A stretch of DNA of 64,000 bases from Halicephalobus mephisto (taxonomy: Eukaryota; Nematoda; Chromadorea; Rhabditida; Panagrolaimidae): assembly GCA_009193035.1 (NCBI GenBank), contig SWDT01000013.1, positions 434,001-498,000 of the forward strand, written 5' to 3'. A program made the translations under genes and the position numbers. This document shows positions 46,991 through 61,503 of this stretch, one piece after another; the first letter of the stretch is position 1; each line of letters begins with the position of its first letter. The notes beneath the pieces are model-generated. The model searched no databases. It was not told where the DNA came from and saw nothing but the letters and a program-made list of their open reading frames with translations.

Positions 46991-48645
46991 CTAATAAGCA
47001 AAACGGTTATCTGGTGGATAACTCAATTTATCAAGATTCGGATGACAAGCAAATTGTACCATCGCCGGAGGTCCGCACATCAAAATAACGGTATCATTAC
47101 CAGGAGAAGGAAGATGTTTCGAAATCATCTCATCATTGATAAATCCAACAGAATACGTCCAAAGATCATTAGGACGATCAACTGTGTACCAGACACGGAA
47201 TCTATCTCCATGTTCTTTCGCAAGATGATCAAGTTCATTTCTCAAAAGAATATCCTCTTCTGTTTGATTTGCATAAAGAAGACAAAGTTTAGTTGCATCA
47301 TCATCATGTTTCAAAACTTCTCTAATAATCTAAAATTAAAAAATTATTCATGTTCATGTAAATCCTAAACCTGAAGCATAGGAGTAATTCCACTTCCTCC
47401 AGCAATCATTCCGACTTGCTTGTACTTTCTTTTAACAGCAGGTGCCTTTTTGTCCGGTTTGATAGCAAATACACCATTTCCTTCATATACGAGGTTTCCA
47501 CTAGGTCCACGGAAGTCAATTTTATCGCCTAAACAATTACAAATAACTTCATACTATTAAAAACCATATATCTGCTTTTTCCGAATTAGTCTCGAGAAGA
47601 ACTTCTAGGTTTTATAAATAGCATAAGATTTTAGTTCCGGATAATGATTATTCCGTAATCAGTCATATATGACAGAAATCATATATCAACTTTTTAGAAA
47701 CGACCTAAAATTCCGATTTTGCGCGATAGTCATTTCGTAATCAACTATTCCTAACTACATCTCGTCTGAATTACTCTCGAAATCTCTAAACTACAATATA
47801 TGAAATACAAAACCCCCTATCTACTCTTTAGGGTTAATTTTCATATATGAAAACAGTAATAAACACCCTAGAAATCACAACTAATCCCAAAATTTCCATC
47901 GAGAACAGGTTCTTTGTCCACTGATTAAAACCACAAATGCATATTAGTAAAAAACACTTACCAATTTTCATAGATTCCAAATACTGCGTCATTTTACCTC
48001 CATCAGGGAACTTAGGATGAGTATTAGCAAAGTAAACTTTGATCATAAGTTCAACAAATCCCAAATCATCATCTGACGAAATCGGCGTATAAGGTCTAAC
48101 GACTAATTTTCCATCAACTTTCGCCGAAAGATATATATGCTGACCAACCGGCAAACCAAGAACATGATGATTATCAGGCAAAGCAAACTTAAATCGTCTT
48201 GTATCTGGTGAAACTTCTACTTTTTCAATCAATTTTAAAGAATACTTATGTTCCGGATTCGTTAGGGTAATTTTCCCCTTTAGTTTCTAAAAAACAACAT
48301 TAAATTTCAAAATTCCATATATAAAGATCTAAAATTACAAAAATCCACACATCAAAAGTATTAAATTCCGAAAATTCATATATAAAAACATTAAATTCCG
48401 AAAATTCATATATAAAAACATTAAATTTCGGAAATTTATATATGAAAAACCTTTAAATTGCGAAAATTCATATATGAAAACTAAGTTTTAAAAATTCCTA
48501 TATAAAAACAAACCTTTCGTTTCCCTTCACAAACCGAAAACGGGCATTCTCCTTTAAAGTACTTATAAATGAAATAAGCAGCTACAGAAGTAACAACCGT
48601 CACAGCAACAGTTGTAGTCAAAGCAAAACCAGCATTCTCTGGCAT
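46991..48645 (-). CDS. CYB5R: NADH-cytochrome b5 reductase, paralogue 2
   Basis: Four minus-strand exons: 48645-48514, 48286-47962, 47528-47371, 47329-46991; 317 residues. A hydrophobic N-terminal anchor ([20 protein letters not shown]) is followed by the FAD domain ([19 protein letters not shown]), the phosphate/FAD loop [11 protein letters not shown], the NADH motif [10 protein letters not shown] and the C-terminal [20 protein letters not shown]. It is a more canonical CYB5R3-type enzyme than paralogue 1. The ATG follows an AATTTTTAG acceptor, suggesting trans-splicing. The gene sits between eRF1 and paralogue 1 on the same strand. Confidence 0.93.
47580..47890 (+). repeat. Dispersed ~350-bp intronic element, copy 5
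   Basis: Same order as copy 4 with a single front half, in intron 2 of paralogue 2: CATATATCAACTTTTTAGAA, TTTTGCGCGATAGTCATTTC, CTACAATATATGAAATACAA, AGGGTTAATTTTCATATATG. Confidence 0.8.
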
Positions 48646-49330
48646 TTTATCCTAAAAATTCATATATAACCAATTATTGATTTACATAATCATTCCTCTA
48701 TTTTATCTTTATTTTTATATTTAATTCCAATGGTTGACACTTTAGAGCAACCAAAAACCGAACATCCCAATCCCATTTGGCAAATTCATAAAAATCACGA
48801 AAACGCCGCAACCAAACGCTTCTCAAAATGTCACAAACAAAAACAAAACATCCCAGTCGAAATATTATTTCTTGGGGGAAAACAACAACTAACCTCCATT
48901 ATAATTCAAAATAAAACACAAAATTCAGTTTTAGGCCGCAATAAAGAACGATAAATGCTGATATCGAAAGAGTACGAACTACAATCGAACGATTCTTTCG
49001 CTACGCGTCTTGTTTTACTTTTGTAAAGGTGAATATGCACGTAACCTCCACTTCCAGTTAGGAACTGGAATAGAACCCTCAAATCAAAAATTAGCAACCT
49101 GTCGCAAAGAGGAAGTCGAGTTCTGAGGAGCACACATTTCCTCCTCTTATAGAAGTACTCCAAGATTATTCCCCAAAATATTTCCGATTGAAATCAACAA
49201 AATTTAGAAAAAATAAACTCAGGAAAATAATTTATTCAATGGCTAACACCATAATAGCCAAAAATAAACCAAACCAAATCAGTGTTCAGATGAAAAACCA
49301 ATTTTAACCAGAAACAGGACTGGGGTCATT
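48646..49330. other. Spacer behind eRF1, with a GC-richer segment
   Basis: No protein gene is supported. 48955-49165 is GC-richer, non-repetitive and contains a short perfect hairpin (CCAGTT, AACTGG); it could be promoter sequence of paralogue 2 or an unannotated RNA. A minus-strand AATAAA at 49236-49231 may end the eRF1 transcript. Confidence 0.4.
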
Positions 49331-49510
49331 TCAGTTTAGGCCTCGGCAGGTATGATTCCTAAACAATTAATCAATGTCATATCAAATCAACAACAACTTA
49401 CGGTGGGAATCCATCGCCGACATTAAATCCTTTGCCTTCGAACGGCCTGCGTCTCCGCGGATTAACATCGGCGGTGGCTGAATCGCGAGGCGATCAGCCA
49501 CCGACAACCG
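49331..49510 (-). other. eRF1 3' region with spliceable intron
   Basis: Downstream of the eRF1 TGA the minus strand carries 109 nt of GC-rich sequence to a consensus donor (CACC|GTAAGT, 49401), a 43-nt intron and an acceptor TTGTTTAG ending at 49359. Two frames through it are open: the eRF1 frame (43 more codons to TAA) and another frame that reads RRRRPFEGKGFNVGDGFPP up to a TAA at the donor. It may be a 3' UTR intron, a readthrough extension or an overlapping coding exon. Confidence 0.5.
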
Positions 49511-51337
<1,827 letters not shown>

Positions 51338-51982
51338 GATTCCAAAGGTTAGAGGCGCTAACTCAGAAGCCTAAAATAAAATCAATCGATTAAAATGCCG
51401 AAGTATATCCTTCGCATTTAATATCAACCGAAAACGTGACAGCACCGACAAATTAGGGCAGCAAATGTAGGAAAAGGAGCTGAAAAAACAAGCAAAAGAA
51501 CGTTTGACTTGTTCGATCCGCCTGGCTTGCTGGTGAGGCGCGAGTGGAATCAAGTTTTCGTTCCGAGAGACGATGAATTTAAATCAGTCGCGAGTCCTAA
51601 TCATAGGGAGTATTGCGTAATTTTACTTGTTTTCCGTTTCTAATTTCTATAATATTGTATAATTTATTTTTCTTTTCCTTTACCAACCTCCAACCCACCT
51701 TGTGCTTGTTATTCCCCGTGATTTTCATATATGACTTTTTATTTTTTGGCACATTTTTCTCAACTTTTTTCGTCTTTCCCTTCATAATTTCCATATTACT
51801 TTATAATTCATCTTTGTTCCTCTCCACTAACCTTCGACTACTCTTTTACTTGTTATCTTTTGTAGCTTTCATATATGAACTTTTCTTTGGTTTAATTTTT
51901 ATCAATTTTTTCAATTTCCCCTTCATAGTTTTCATTCACTAATCTTTGACTCATCTTGTATTTGTTATTTCCCGAAACTTTT
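51338..51982. other. Spacer upstream of eRF1
   Basis: Contains the eRF1 promoter and 5' leader; a TTTTATTTTAG acceptor at about 51372 precedes a short leader, so trans-splicing is likely. At 51640-51960 two diverged copies of a CCAACCTTC-containing unit appear. No exon. Confidence 0.5.
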
Positions 51983-53311
51983 CTAATATTTCTCATTGGA
52001 CTCTGTTGATGACTGAAAACGGGTAATTTTGTGACTTTTTTATGCAAGTTCAACTTACCGTGTGAGCATCGCTTGTTTGAACAGATGAGGATCTCTTTGG
52101 GGTCCAAGTAATTGAATAACCATCGAGTTGGACTCTGTTCCTGCTGGTAGGAGTATCTGGTGCTGAGATATTAGTATTTTGAGAGGATCTAGAAGTACTT
52201 CTACTCATGGAAACTGCACTGTCGTTCATAACTGGTTCTTGAGTTTTGTCTTTTTTCTTAAATTCTGATTCGCCTTCATAATTTTTATCTTGGTTTCTAC
52301 TGTAACTTAGGTTGACTCTTCTGTCAGTCACATCGATAAAACTTGGACTTCTACGAGCCCATTCTTTCCGAGGATGAGGTCTTTTTTCTTTGAATTTATC
52401 CTTGATGACATAAGTCTTCCTGGTGCGTCTCATCATTTCGTAACTCGGACGGCGTGATCGAGAGCGGGAATGAGGACGGGCGTCGCTGATAGCACCGTGA
52501 GCCAGCATATCTGCCTGGAATGTTGATTTAAATTTTTTCGTATTTCTCCAAACTTACAGCTTCATTTCCTTGTGATCCCACATGTCCATAGACGTGCTCA
52601 AACTGAACCCCCTTTGGGAAATCGAGAGCAAGTTCCTTGAGAGCGATCAATTCCTCTGCATTTACACCGTAAATATTGTGTTGTTGCATTGCATTGATAA
52701 TTTCGTAACAATCTGTTCTAACAATCACCGGACTTTGGTTGTATTCACTCCATTCGTGAAGATTCTGGAGACCAATTTTGGCTGCAATAATCTCGGCATA
52801 GACGTTACTGTGGTTGTATCCCGGAAGTCTTAGTGATAGATTCAGCGGATGTTTTGGACCATAGTAGATCCCAATTCCAGCGACTCCTTGAATGACGGAA
52901 GCGTCGGTGTAGATGATTGTAGCATCTTTGTCATTTGCTAGAACTGTGATAGGTCCTCGAACTGGACAAATTACAGTTTTTAAAGAAAGGTTATCCGAAG
53001 CATTGACAGTAGTACTCGATACAGTAGGTAAATAGTTGTCTTTGTCTTTAGGGAAATCAGGAGTATTTCTAGTATGACAAAAATGATCTCTAGTCTTCTG
53101 TGTGATGGATAAGTCGGATTCTCGTTGAGGGATATTGTTAGTTTGGCTGGACACTTTGGTTGGAACTTCATTGTTGACTATGATAGTAGTGATTGTTTAA
53201 ATATAATTACTGTAGAGAAAACTTACAAGTTTGTTTTTCGTTAGATTCTGGTTTATTTTTATCCTTGGTAGACGAAGTGAGATGAGATTGTGGTCTATTA
53301 TTCCTCCCCAT
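51983..53311 (-). CDS. RNase H-fold protein with Ser/Arg-rich tail
   Basis: Four minus-strand exons: 53311-53227, 53177-52558, 52514-52059, 52012-51983; 396 residues. The RNase HI domain spans about 115-245 with all catalytic acids: D in IIYTDASV, E in YAEIIAAKIGL, D in VRTDCYEII and D in GNEAADMLAHGA, plus the loop His (HVYGH). It should cut RNA in RNA:DNA hybrids. No hybrid-binding (HBD) motif is visible in the polar N-terminus. The C-terminal 150 residues are basic and Ser/Arg-rich (ARPHSRSRSRRPSYEMMRRT, SMSRSTSRSSQNTN), which is unusual for RNase H1 and suggests nuclear RNA-linked localisation. It is divergent from TRMT1. Similar domains occur in retroelements, but the intact spliced structure argues for a host gene. 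Confidence 0.85.
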
Positions 53312-53445
53312 CGGATTGTTGGTCAGTCTTCTTACTGGATATTCAATGTATCGTGTTCGAAGTTTAAAAATCCAAATGAAATTTACGTAATTTTCTTGTT
53401 TTAATTTTATCTAAAATTTGCATATACAATTACTTTCAGGTAATC
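53312..53445. promoter_or_regulatory. Bidirectional promoter, RNase H / TRMT1
   Basis: 134 bp separate divergent ATGs. The TRMT1 start follows TACTTTCAG, a trans-splice acceptor-like site at 53432-53440. Confidence 0.6.
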
Positions 53446-55377
53446 ATGACTACTATTGTTAAAGAAGGTCAGGCTAAGTTAGTTGTTGATAATGAATCTG
53501 AAACAGAATCTTTTTACAATCCGGTTATGCAATTTAACAGAGATTTGACGTGAGTTTTTAATTGTAACTACAGGGAATTTCTAATTAGAATGGTTTAGAG
53601 TCACTGTTATGCGGCAATTTGTAGCTGATAGAAGTGAATGTTCAGATATTTCAGATGAATCTGGAAAACAATCGAAGAAGAAAGGACACGAATCTGGTCC
53701 TATTAGAATACTCGATGCTTTGAGTGCCACTGGACTTAGAGCAATAAGATTTGCTCAAGAAATTCCGAATGTTGGGAAGATTGTTGCAAATGATTTTTCT
53801 GAATCATCTGTCAAGAATATAAAAAGAAACATTGCAGAAAATGGTTTAGAAAATCTCATTGATGTTACTTGTGACGATGCGAAACTTTTGATGATGAAAC
53901 ATACTTCTTATTCAAGTAGATTTCATGTTGTTGATTTGGATCCCTATGGAACAGCAGCTCCTTTTCTTGATGCAGCAGTTCAAAGTGTGGCTGATGGCGG
54001 TTTGTTGATGGTTACATGTACGGATATGGCTGTACTTTGTGGTAATGCTCCGGAAGCGTGTTTTTTGAAATATAAAAGTACTGCATTGAAACATTCAGCT
54101 AATCATGAAATGGTAAGTTTTTAGATAATTGGACTTTGAAAATTGTTTTTAATGTTTTAGGCTTTGAGGATACTTGTTAGAGCTATTGATGCTCATGCTA
54201 ATGTTTACGGTCGTTATATTGAGCCGATTTTGTCTGTCAGTATTGATTATTATATCAGAGTTTTTGTTAGAGTTTTTACTTCTCCAAGCAAAGCGAAACT
54301 TTCTGCGGCAAAAGTTGCAAATGTTCTTGCATGTACTGGGTGTAAAGCTTTTGAATTATTACCGATTTTGAAAACTACGGATGTTGGGAATAATATTGTG
54401 AAATTTACTCCTACTGTATTGAAACCGAATATTGTTGGAGAAGAAGGAAAATGTCGACATTGTAATTCTGCACTGCATTTGGGGGGACCGATATATAGTG
54501 CTCCTATTCAGAATCCGGAATTTTTGAAGAAGTTGTTGGAAAAAATAGAAAAAACTCCAAATGAAGAGAGATTAGGGACACATGAGAGATTACATGGAAT
54601 ATTGACAGTAATTTCAGAAGAACTTCATGATGAACCATTGTATTTGATAAGGGATACTGTAATGTCGGCAGTTAAAGCAGTATGTTTGAAACAATCGGTA
54701 TTTCATTCTATTGTTTTAAATGGTGGTTATAAAATTTCGAATACTCATTGTAATCCAAAAGGATTTAAAACTAATGCACCGATGGATTTTATATTGGATA
54801 TTGCTAGATCTATGGTAGAGAAAAGTAAAATTGAATCGTTAAATAAACTTGGACAAGCGATCATGGCGAAAGAAATAAGGTAAGTATTTTTGGTTAATGT
54901 ATTGTTGAGTAATTATTTAGTAATTTTGCAATATTTGTGTTTTGGAGATTTATTTAGATTTTTTTATTTTTGATTCGAAAAGTTAAATTTAAATAATTTT
55001 ATATTTTTATAAGATTTTGGAAATTTTCAGTTTATTAAATTCTAAAATTTTAAGTTTTTAGATTCCAAAATTCTGAAAGTGAACTATTCTGGTTTCGGAT
55101 TTAGAATCTGATTAATGTTTTAAGCACTTTTTGTTCAGTTTTAATTATAGAAGTGGAATATAACCAAGACACAATATTTAAGCGAATTTAATGATTGTTT
55201 TTCAGTCATGTTATTGATCAAAAACACAACCCTGAATCAATACCAGAAAGTATTAAACAAGGTCTTGTTAGATATCAATGTAATCATGGAAAAAGCTGGG
55301 GTCCGAAAACGAAGGCTAAAGGATCGGTTCATGGCGTGGCTCCTGTTAAAAGGTTCAAAATGGACGATAATTGTTAG
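53446..55377 (+). CDS. TRMT1: tRNA (guanine26-N2)-dimethyltransferase
   Basis: Four exons: 53446-53549, 53599-54112, 54161-54879, 55206-55377; 502 residues. N-terminal FYNPVMQFNRDL is the family signature; SAM motif I is LDALSATGLRAIRFA, and the post-motif VVDLDPYGTAAPFLDAAV is the catalytic DPYG-type region. A C4 zinc cluster (ACTGCKAF, CRHCNSALH) follows. It places two methyl groups on G26 of cytosolic and mitochondrial tRNAs. Exon 4 supplies a conserved HGKSWGPKTKAKG tail. The last intron is 326 nt of AT-rich DNA. Function is certain by family; no RNA-binding zinc finger beyond the C4 cluster is seen. As I recall, the C. elegans orthologue also lies on chromosome V. Confidence 0.94.
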
Positions 55378-55987
55378 ATTTTTCGGGTTTGAATATTTGT
55401 TAAGTTTTTTTTGCAAATTGAAAATGAAGAAAATTAGAAAGAACCAGTTTTTTAAAGAAGATCACTTGAATTGCCAAAAGTCTAATGTTATTGTCTGATA
55501 AGACAAATTTTAGGTTGTTGGAGAAAATGAATTCGATAAATTTGAACATTACCTAAGGGTATAAATATAAAATTACAAATTACTTTGTAGTTGACTAGAT
55601 TTTAGATTTTTTTAAAAATTTATTTTTGTTTTTTTGAAATTTTCGAAATATTTTTTAAATTTGAAAAAATTATTTTTTTTTATTTTTTGAAAAATTTTAA
55701 GTTTTTTATTTTTTTTAATAATTTGAAAAAGTTTTACAATTAGGGAATTTTTAAAAAAGATAACTTTGGTCTTTTTTTCGGATAAGTTTCATCGGATAAT
55801 TTTTCAAATCTCGTTATTCAAAACGAGAATATTAGTAAGATGAACCCCGAGAAAACATAAACCCTAAGGGGTTTTTGATTTTCTCTGAACCAGTAATTGC
55901 ACGGACTGGATTCAAAATCGCTCAAGGAAGAAGATTTTTCGTGGATTTTTATTTTTCTTATTTTAAAAAATATTTTTTTAGGTAAAA
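55378..55987. other. Spacer behind TRMT1
   Basis: AT-rich; a GC-richer stretch at 55790-55930 (AACCCTAAGGGGTTTTTGAT) probably belongs to the promoter of the next gene. No exon. Confidence 0.5.
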
Positions 55988-57636
55988 ATGGATAAAAAAA
56001 ATTTAATTTTTTGTGGTTTTTTGGCTTTTATGGTTGTTAATATTGAAGCAAGTTCGTCGTTGAACGCCAAATGCAGGGATTTGTTGACTTGTTCGATCCG
56101 AAAACGATGTGTTCAATTAAATTTCTTAATGAAGTCCTTCCAAGGAGCCAACATATCCGCTCAACTCTACAATGATCTCGACAAGGTAAGTAACATCGTA
56201 ATTCAGCAGTAGGAAAAAATATAAGAAGAGAAAAAATATAAGAAAAAAAAATATAAGATAAAATATAAGAAAAAAAATATAAGAAAAAATATAAGATGAA
56301 AAAAATATAAGATAAAAAATAAGAAAAAAAATATAAGAAATATAAGATGGAAAAAATATAAGAAAAAAAAAATTAAATCAATTATGGTGTCCGAAAATCT
56401 TGCATAGTGTTGTTATCACCATGGCCTAGATGCCTAAGCTCAATCCAAAAAGTCAATTTCCACACATAATTAGTAATTTATCTCATACCTTATATTTTTT
56501 CCATTTTATATCTCTTCCTCTTATATTTTCTCTATTCACGTCGTAATTCATATATCAAAAATATAAAAGCAATGACGTCATTGTTGTTTTCATATATCAA
56601 AAATAAGAAACATACTGTAAAAAATAATTTTTTATATCAAAATTTTAAAAATTCTGTAAAAAATAATTTTTTATATCAAAACTTTAGAAATTTCGTAAAA
56701 AATTATATGAAAATTTTCCATATATCGAAAATTTAAAAATACTGTAAAAAATAATTTTTCTCTTTATTAAGAATTTCCACATGTCGAAGTTCTTGAAAAC
56801 GACAGTAAAATTGTTATTTTTATATGGAATTTCTCATATATCAAAAATGAGATAAATAATGAAGTTGTTTTTATTAAATTCTTCATATATGAATTTTACG
56901 ATTAAAATAATTTTTAAAATGTTATTTTTATAAAACTTCGAAGTTTTCATATATGGATTTTACAACTAGGATAATTTCAAAGTAATTTTTTTTATAAAAT
57001 TTTGAAGTTTTCATATATGGATTTTACGATTAAAATAATTTTAAAAATGTTATTTTTATAAAACTTCGAAGTTTTCATATATGGATTTTACGATTAAAGT
57101 AATTTTTTGTGGAATTTTGAAGTTTTCATATATGGATTTTATGATTAAAGTAATTTTTTTATGGAATTTTGAAGTTTTCATATATGGATTTTACGATTTT
57201 TTAGGCCATCGACTACGCTTGTATCTTCACTTCTGGATGCCTCGAGGAATGCAACAAGTGTCCTCTCTGCCAGACTTCCAAGGAACAACTGGTCGACGTG
57301 CTCTCCGGGACAAAACGCGAAGAAGGCGGAGAATGCGCTCTTCTCGTCAACTGTGCCACGGACTGTATCGAGAGTAGTAATGGAGATTTGACGAAAATCA
57401 ACTATTGTCTCAGACAAAAATGTGCTTTCCACTGTTTCGATGGGAGTTGTCCTAAATGTTCGGCTTTCATAACTAGGGTTTTTAACCAAGTTTGTGTCAG
57501 TGGAGACTTCAGAAACAGAGTTCATCAATGGCAAGGTCATTGTTACGAAATGTTCAGAGATATCGTTTATGCCAAATTTCAACAAGAATTCGACAAACGT
57601 GGAATCAAACCCGCGATCGGCACTAGACACGGATAA
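55988..57636 (+). CDS. Small secreted Cys-rich protein, function unknown
   Basis: Two exons, 55988-56185 and 57205-57636, give 209 residues. A signal peptide (about 1-22, NLIFCGFLAFMVVNIEA) precedes a compact domain with some 20 cysteines in pairs such as CRDLLTCSIRKRC, CLEECNKCPLC, CATDC, CLRQKC and CPKCSAF; the C-terminus (IKPAIGTRHG) has none. The even spacing points to a disulphide-stabilised extracellular protein. I do not recognise a named family. The start ATG follows a TTTTTTAGG acceptor-like site. The 1,019-nt intron holds two repeat blocks. Confidence 0.75.
56210..56545. repeat. Dispersed element with ATATAAGA array, copy 2
   Basis: Reverse-complement counterpart of 29190-29520: array of AAAAATATAAGA units, then TATGGTGTCCGAAAATCTTG, CCTAGATGCCTAAGC, TAATTAGTAATTTATCTCAT, and a pyrimidine-rich mirror of the array to 56540. 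Confidence 0.7.
56880..57200. repeat. Tandem repeat of GAAGTTTTCATATATGGATT units
   Basis: Five to six units of 45-65 bp built on GAAGTTTTCATATATGGATT and TTACGATTAAARTAATTTTT lead directly into the acceptor of exon 2 of the Cys-rich gene. Confidence 0.85.
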
Positions 57637-59409
57637 CCAAAAAATAACTTCATATTTTTCCTAATTCGATTATTTAAAAATTAGATCCTTCAGATCATTG
57701 CTTCGATTAAAATTCATTCAGAACGTTGGTTCAAAGATCTCATTTTAGAAAAAATAAAAAATCTTTAGAAAATTAATTTGAAAATCATAATATTATTAAA
57801 GTAGAACAAAAACGTACGAAATTGTCCCGAGAAGAATTTCCGGGAAATTTTAGGATTTCCGCAAAAGAAAAGAGCGGGCGACAGTGCGAGTGAGGACAGA
57901 GCGAGGTGATTTTGGCGAAAAAATTGCCAAATTTTCCATTTTCCTTATCACCAAAAAGCTCGCTCGTCTACGCGGGAATTCAAAAATTTCAAAAAAGATA
58001 AATCAGACAAAAAACTACCAAATTTACCATTTTTAAATTCTCACAACGTGCGCTCGTCTACGCGGGAATTCAAAAATTTCAAAAAACCATTATTGTAAAA
58101 ATAAAAACTTTCGAAAACTATTCTATGGAAATTTTTTAGAAATTAGGCAAAAATAAGAATTTATTTCGGTAATTTGCTGTTTTCATTAATTACGCATTAA
58201 AATTTAAAAATTACTGAAAATTATTACTTTTTTAAAATCATATTTGTAAATTTAGAGAATTTCAAAAAGTAGAAAACCGGAGTCTTTTGTTCCAAAAAAT
58301 CACGTTTTCGAAAATTTCTTTTTTCTATGTTTATTGTTAATTCCCGTTTTATTTTTTATTTGGAAATTTTTATTTTCCATAATAGTGTGATTTTGCAGAA
58401 AAGATGCATTTCCTAATTTCCAATTTTACCAATTTTAATTTACAAGTTAGTTTATCTGATGACACATATTTAGCATTTCAATTGTGTACAGAAATTATCC
58501 TGTAAGATCACCGATTTTTCAAGTTGGATCCGAACTACTGTTTCCACGAAATTCGGTGTTTCTTCTACATGACATCGGATATGTTTAAATTCTAAGATAT
58601 GTAATATTAAAGTAGATAAAAAAAAGTGAAAATCTACACAGATAATGAAATTGAAAAGTGATTCCAGAATTACTCCACATCTTCCACTTTTTTAATTTCT
58701 AAATATGGAGAACGTCATCAGGAGTACAAGTCCATCTAGTAAGGTTCCGAATCCTGTTCCATCCTCAAATTATCTAGTTCATATATCGTTAACCTAAAAA
58801 ACTGAAAAAAATCTAAAATTCCTCAAACTTACAGACCTAAATAACACACTTATCAGATTCGAGGAAAAAGAGATCCTTTGTAGATGTAATCAGAAAACTA
58901 GATTGGAGTATCTCGAGATAACTGAATACAAGTACCGTAATCGAAAATGAATGGATTTCGTTGACTTCCCATGTTTAGTACATAGTTTCATCAATCATCA
59001 GAATGGGAAAGCCGTCATGGAGGTGGATTCGGATGAGGAGATCAAATATGACTCAGGGGACAGGTTTTCAGACTACGTTAAATGCTTCAGCACATGGATA
59101 CATCACAGCCTCCTAAATGATCCTAAAAGTTTACAAATCTTATTCAAGTTGTGGAGAAAGTTAGTACCCATCTGCAATATTAATATTATTAAAAAAACAC
59201 CGGTAAACGAACACGAAAAGTGTAAATTAAATGCAAAAAAGTAGAAAATTTAGGAAAAACGAATTTTTTATATGCATGAAATTTTCCAAAGCAAACTCTC
59301 GAAACGATTGTCTGCGATCAACGGCAACAGCTTCAACCTGAACCGGTCAGTTTACCACTCGCTTCTTTCTCAGAGGAAATCGTTGACATTTCATATTTCA
59401 CGCTTCAGA
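57637..59409. other. Spacer with direct repeat and broken gene
   Basis: A direct repeat GCTCGTCTACGCGGGAATTC, each copy followed by AAAAATTTCAAAAAA, occurs at about 57962 and 58053. A GC-richer patch surrounds 57840-57920. 58705-59244 is a possible broken gene; the rest is featureless AT-rich DNA and the promoter of the helicase gene. Confidence 0.45.
58705..59244 (+). pseudogene. Possible broken gene of unknown family
   Basis: An ATG exon (58705-58738, MENVIRSTSPS) can splice to 58835 and reads NLNNTLIRFEEKEILCRCNQ and on to a TGA at 58948. The same frame then continues open for 97 codons (MEVDSDEEIKYDSGDRFSDY, STWIHHSLLNDPKSLQILFK) to 59244. One stop inside an otherwise open, coding-like frame suggests recent decay or a base error. 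No domain is recognised. Confidence 0.3.
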
Positions 59410-61432
<2,023 letters not shown>

Positions 61433-61503
61433 GTTTTGAATTTCGTTGTTATTCCTTATTTTATGTTATTAAATGAAGGAATAAAAGAAAAATATTTCAT
61501 AGG
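61433..61503. terminator. Convergent 3' ends, helicase and phosphatase
   Basis: 71 bp between opposing stop codons, with the helicase AATAAA at 61480-61485. Confidence 0.6.

Noticed and set aside
52050..53311. RNase H frame as a retrotransposon remnant
   Set aside because: It has four in-frame exons, full catalytic residues and no reverse transcriptase or integrase nearby.
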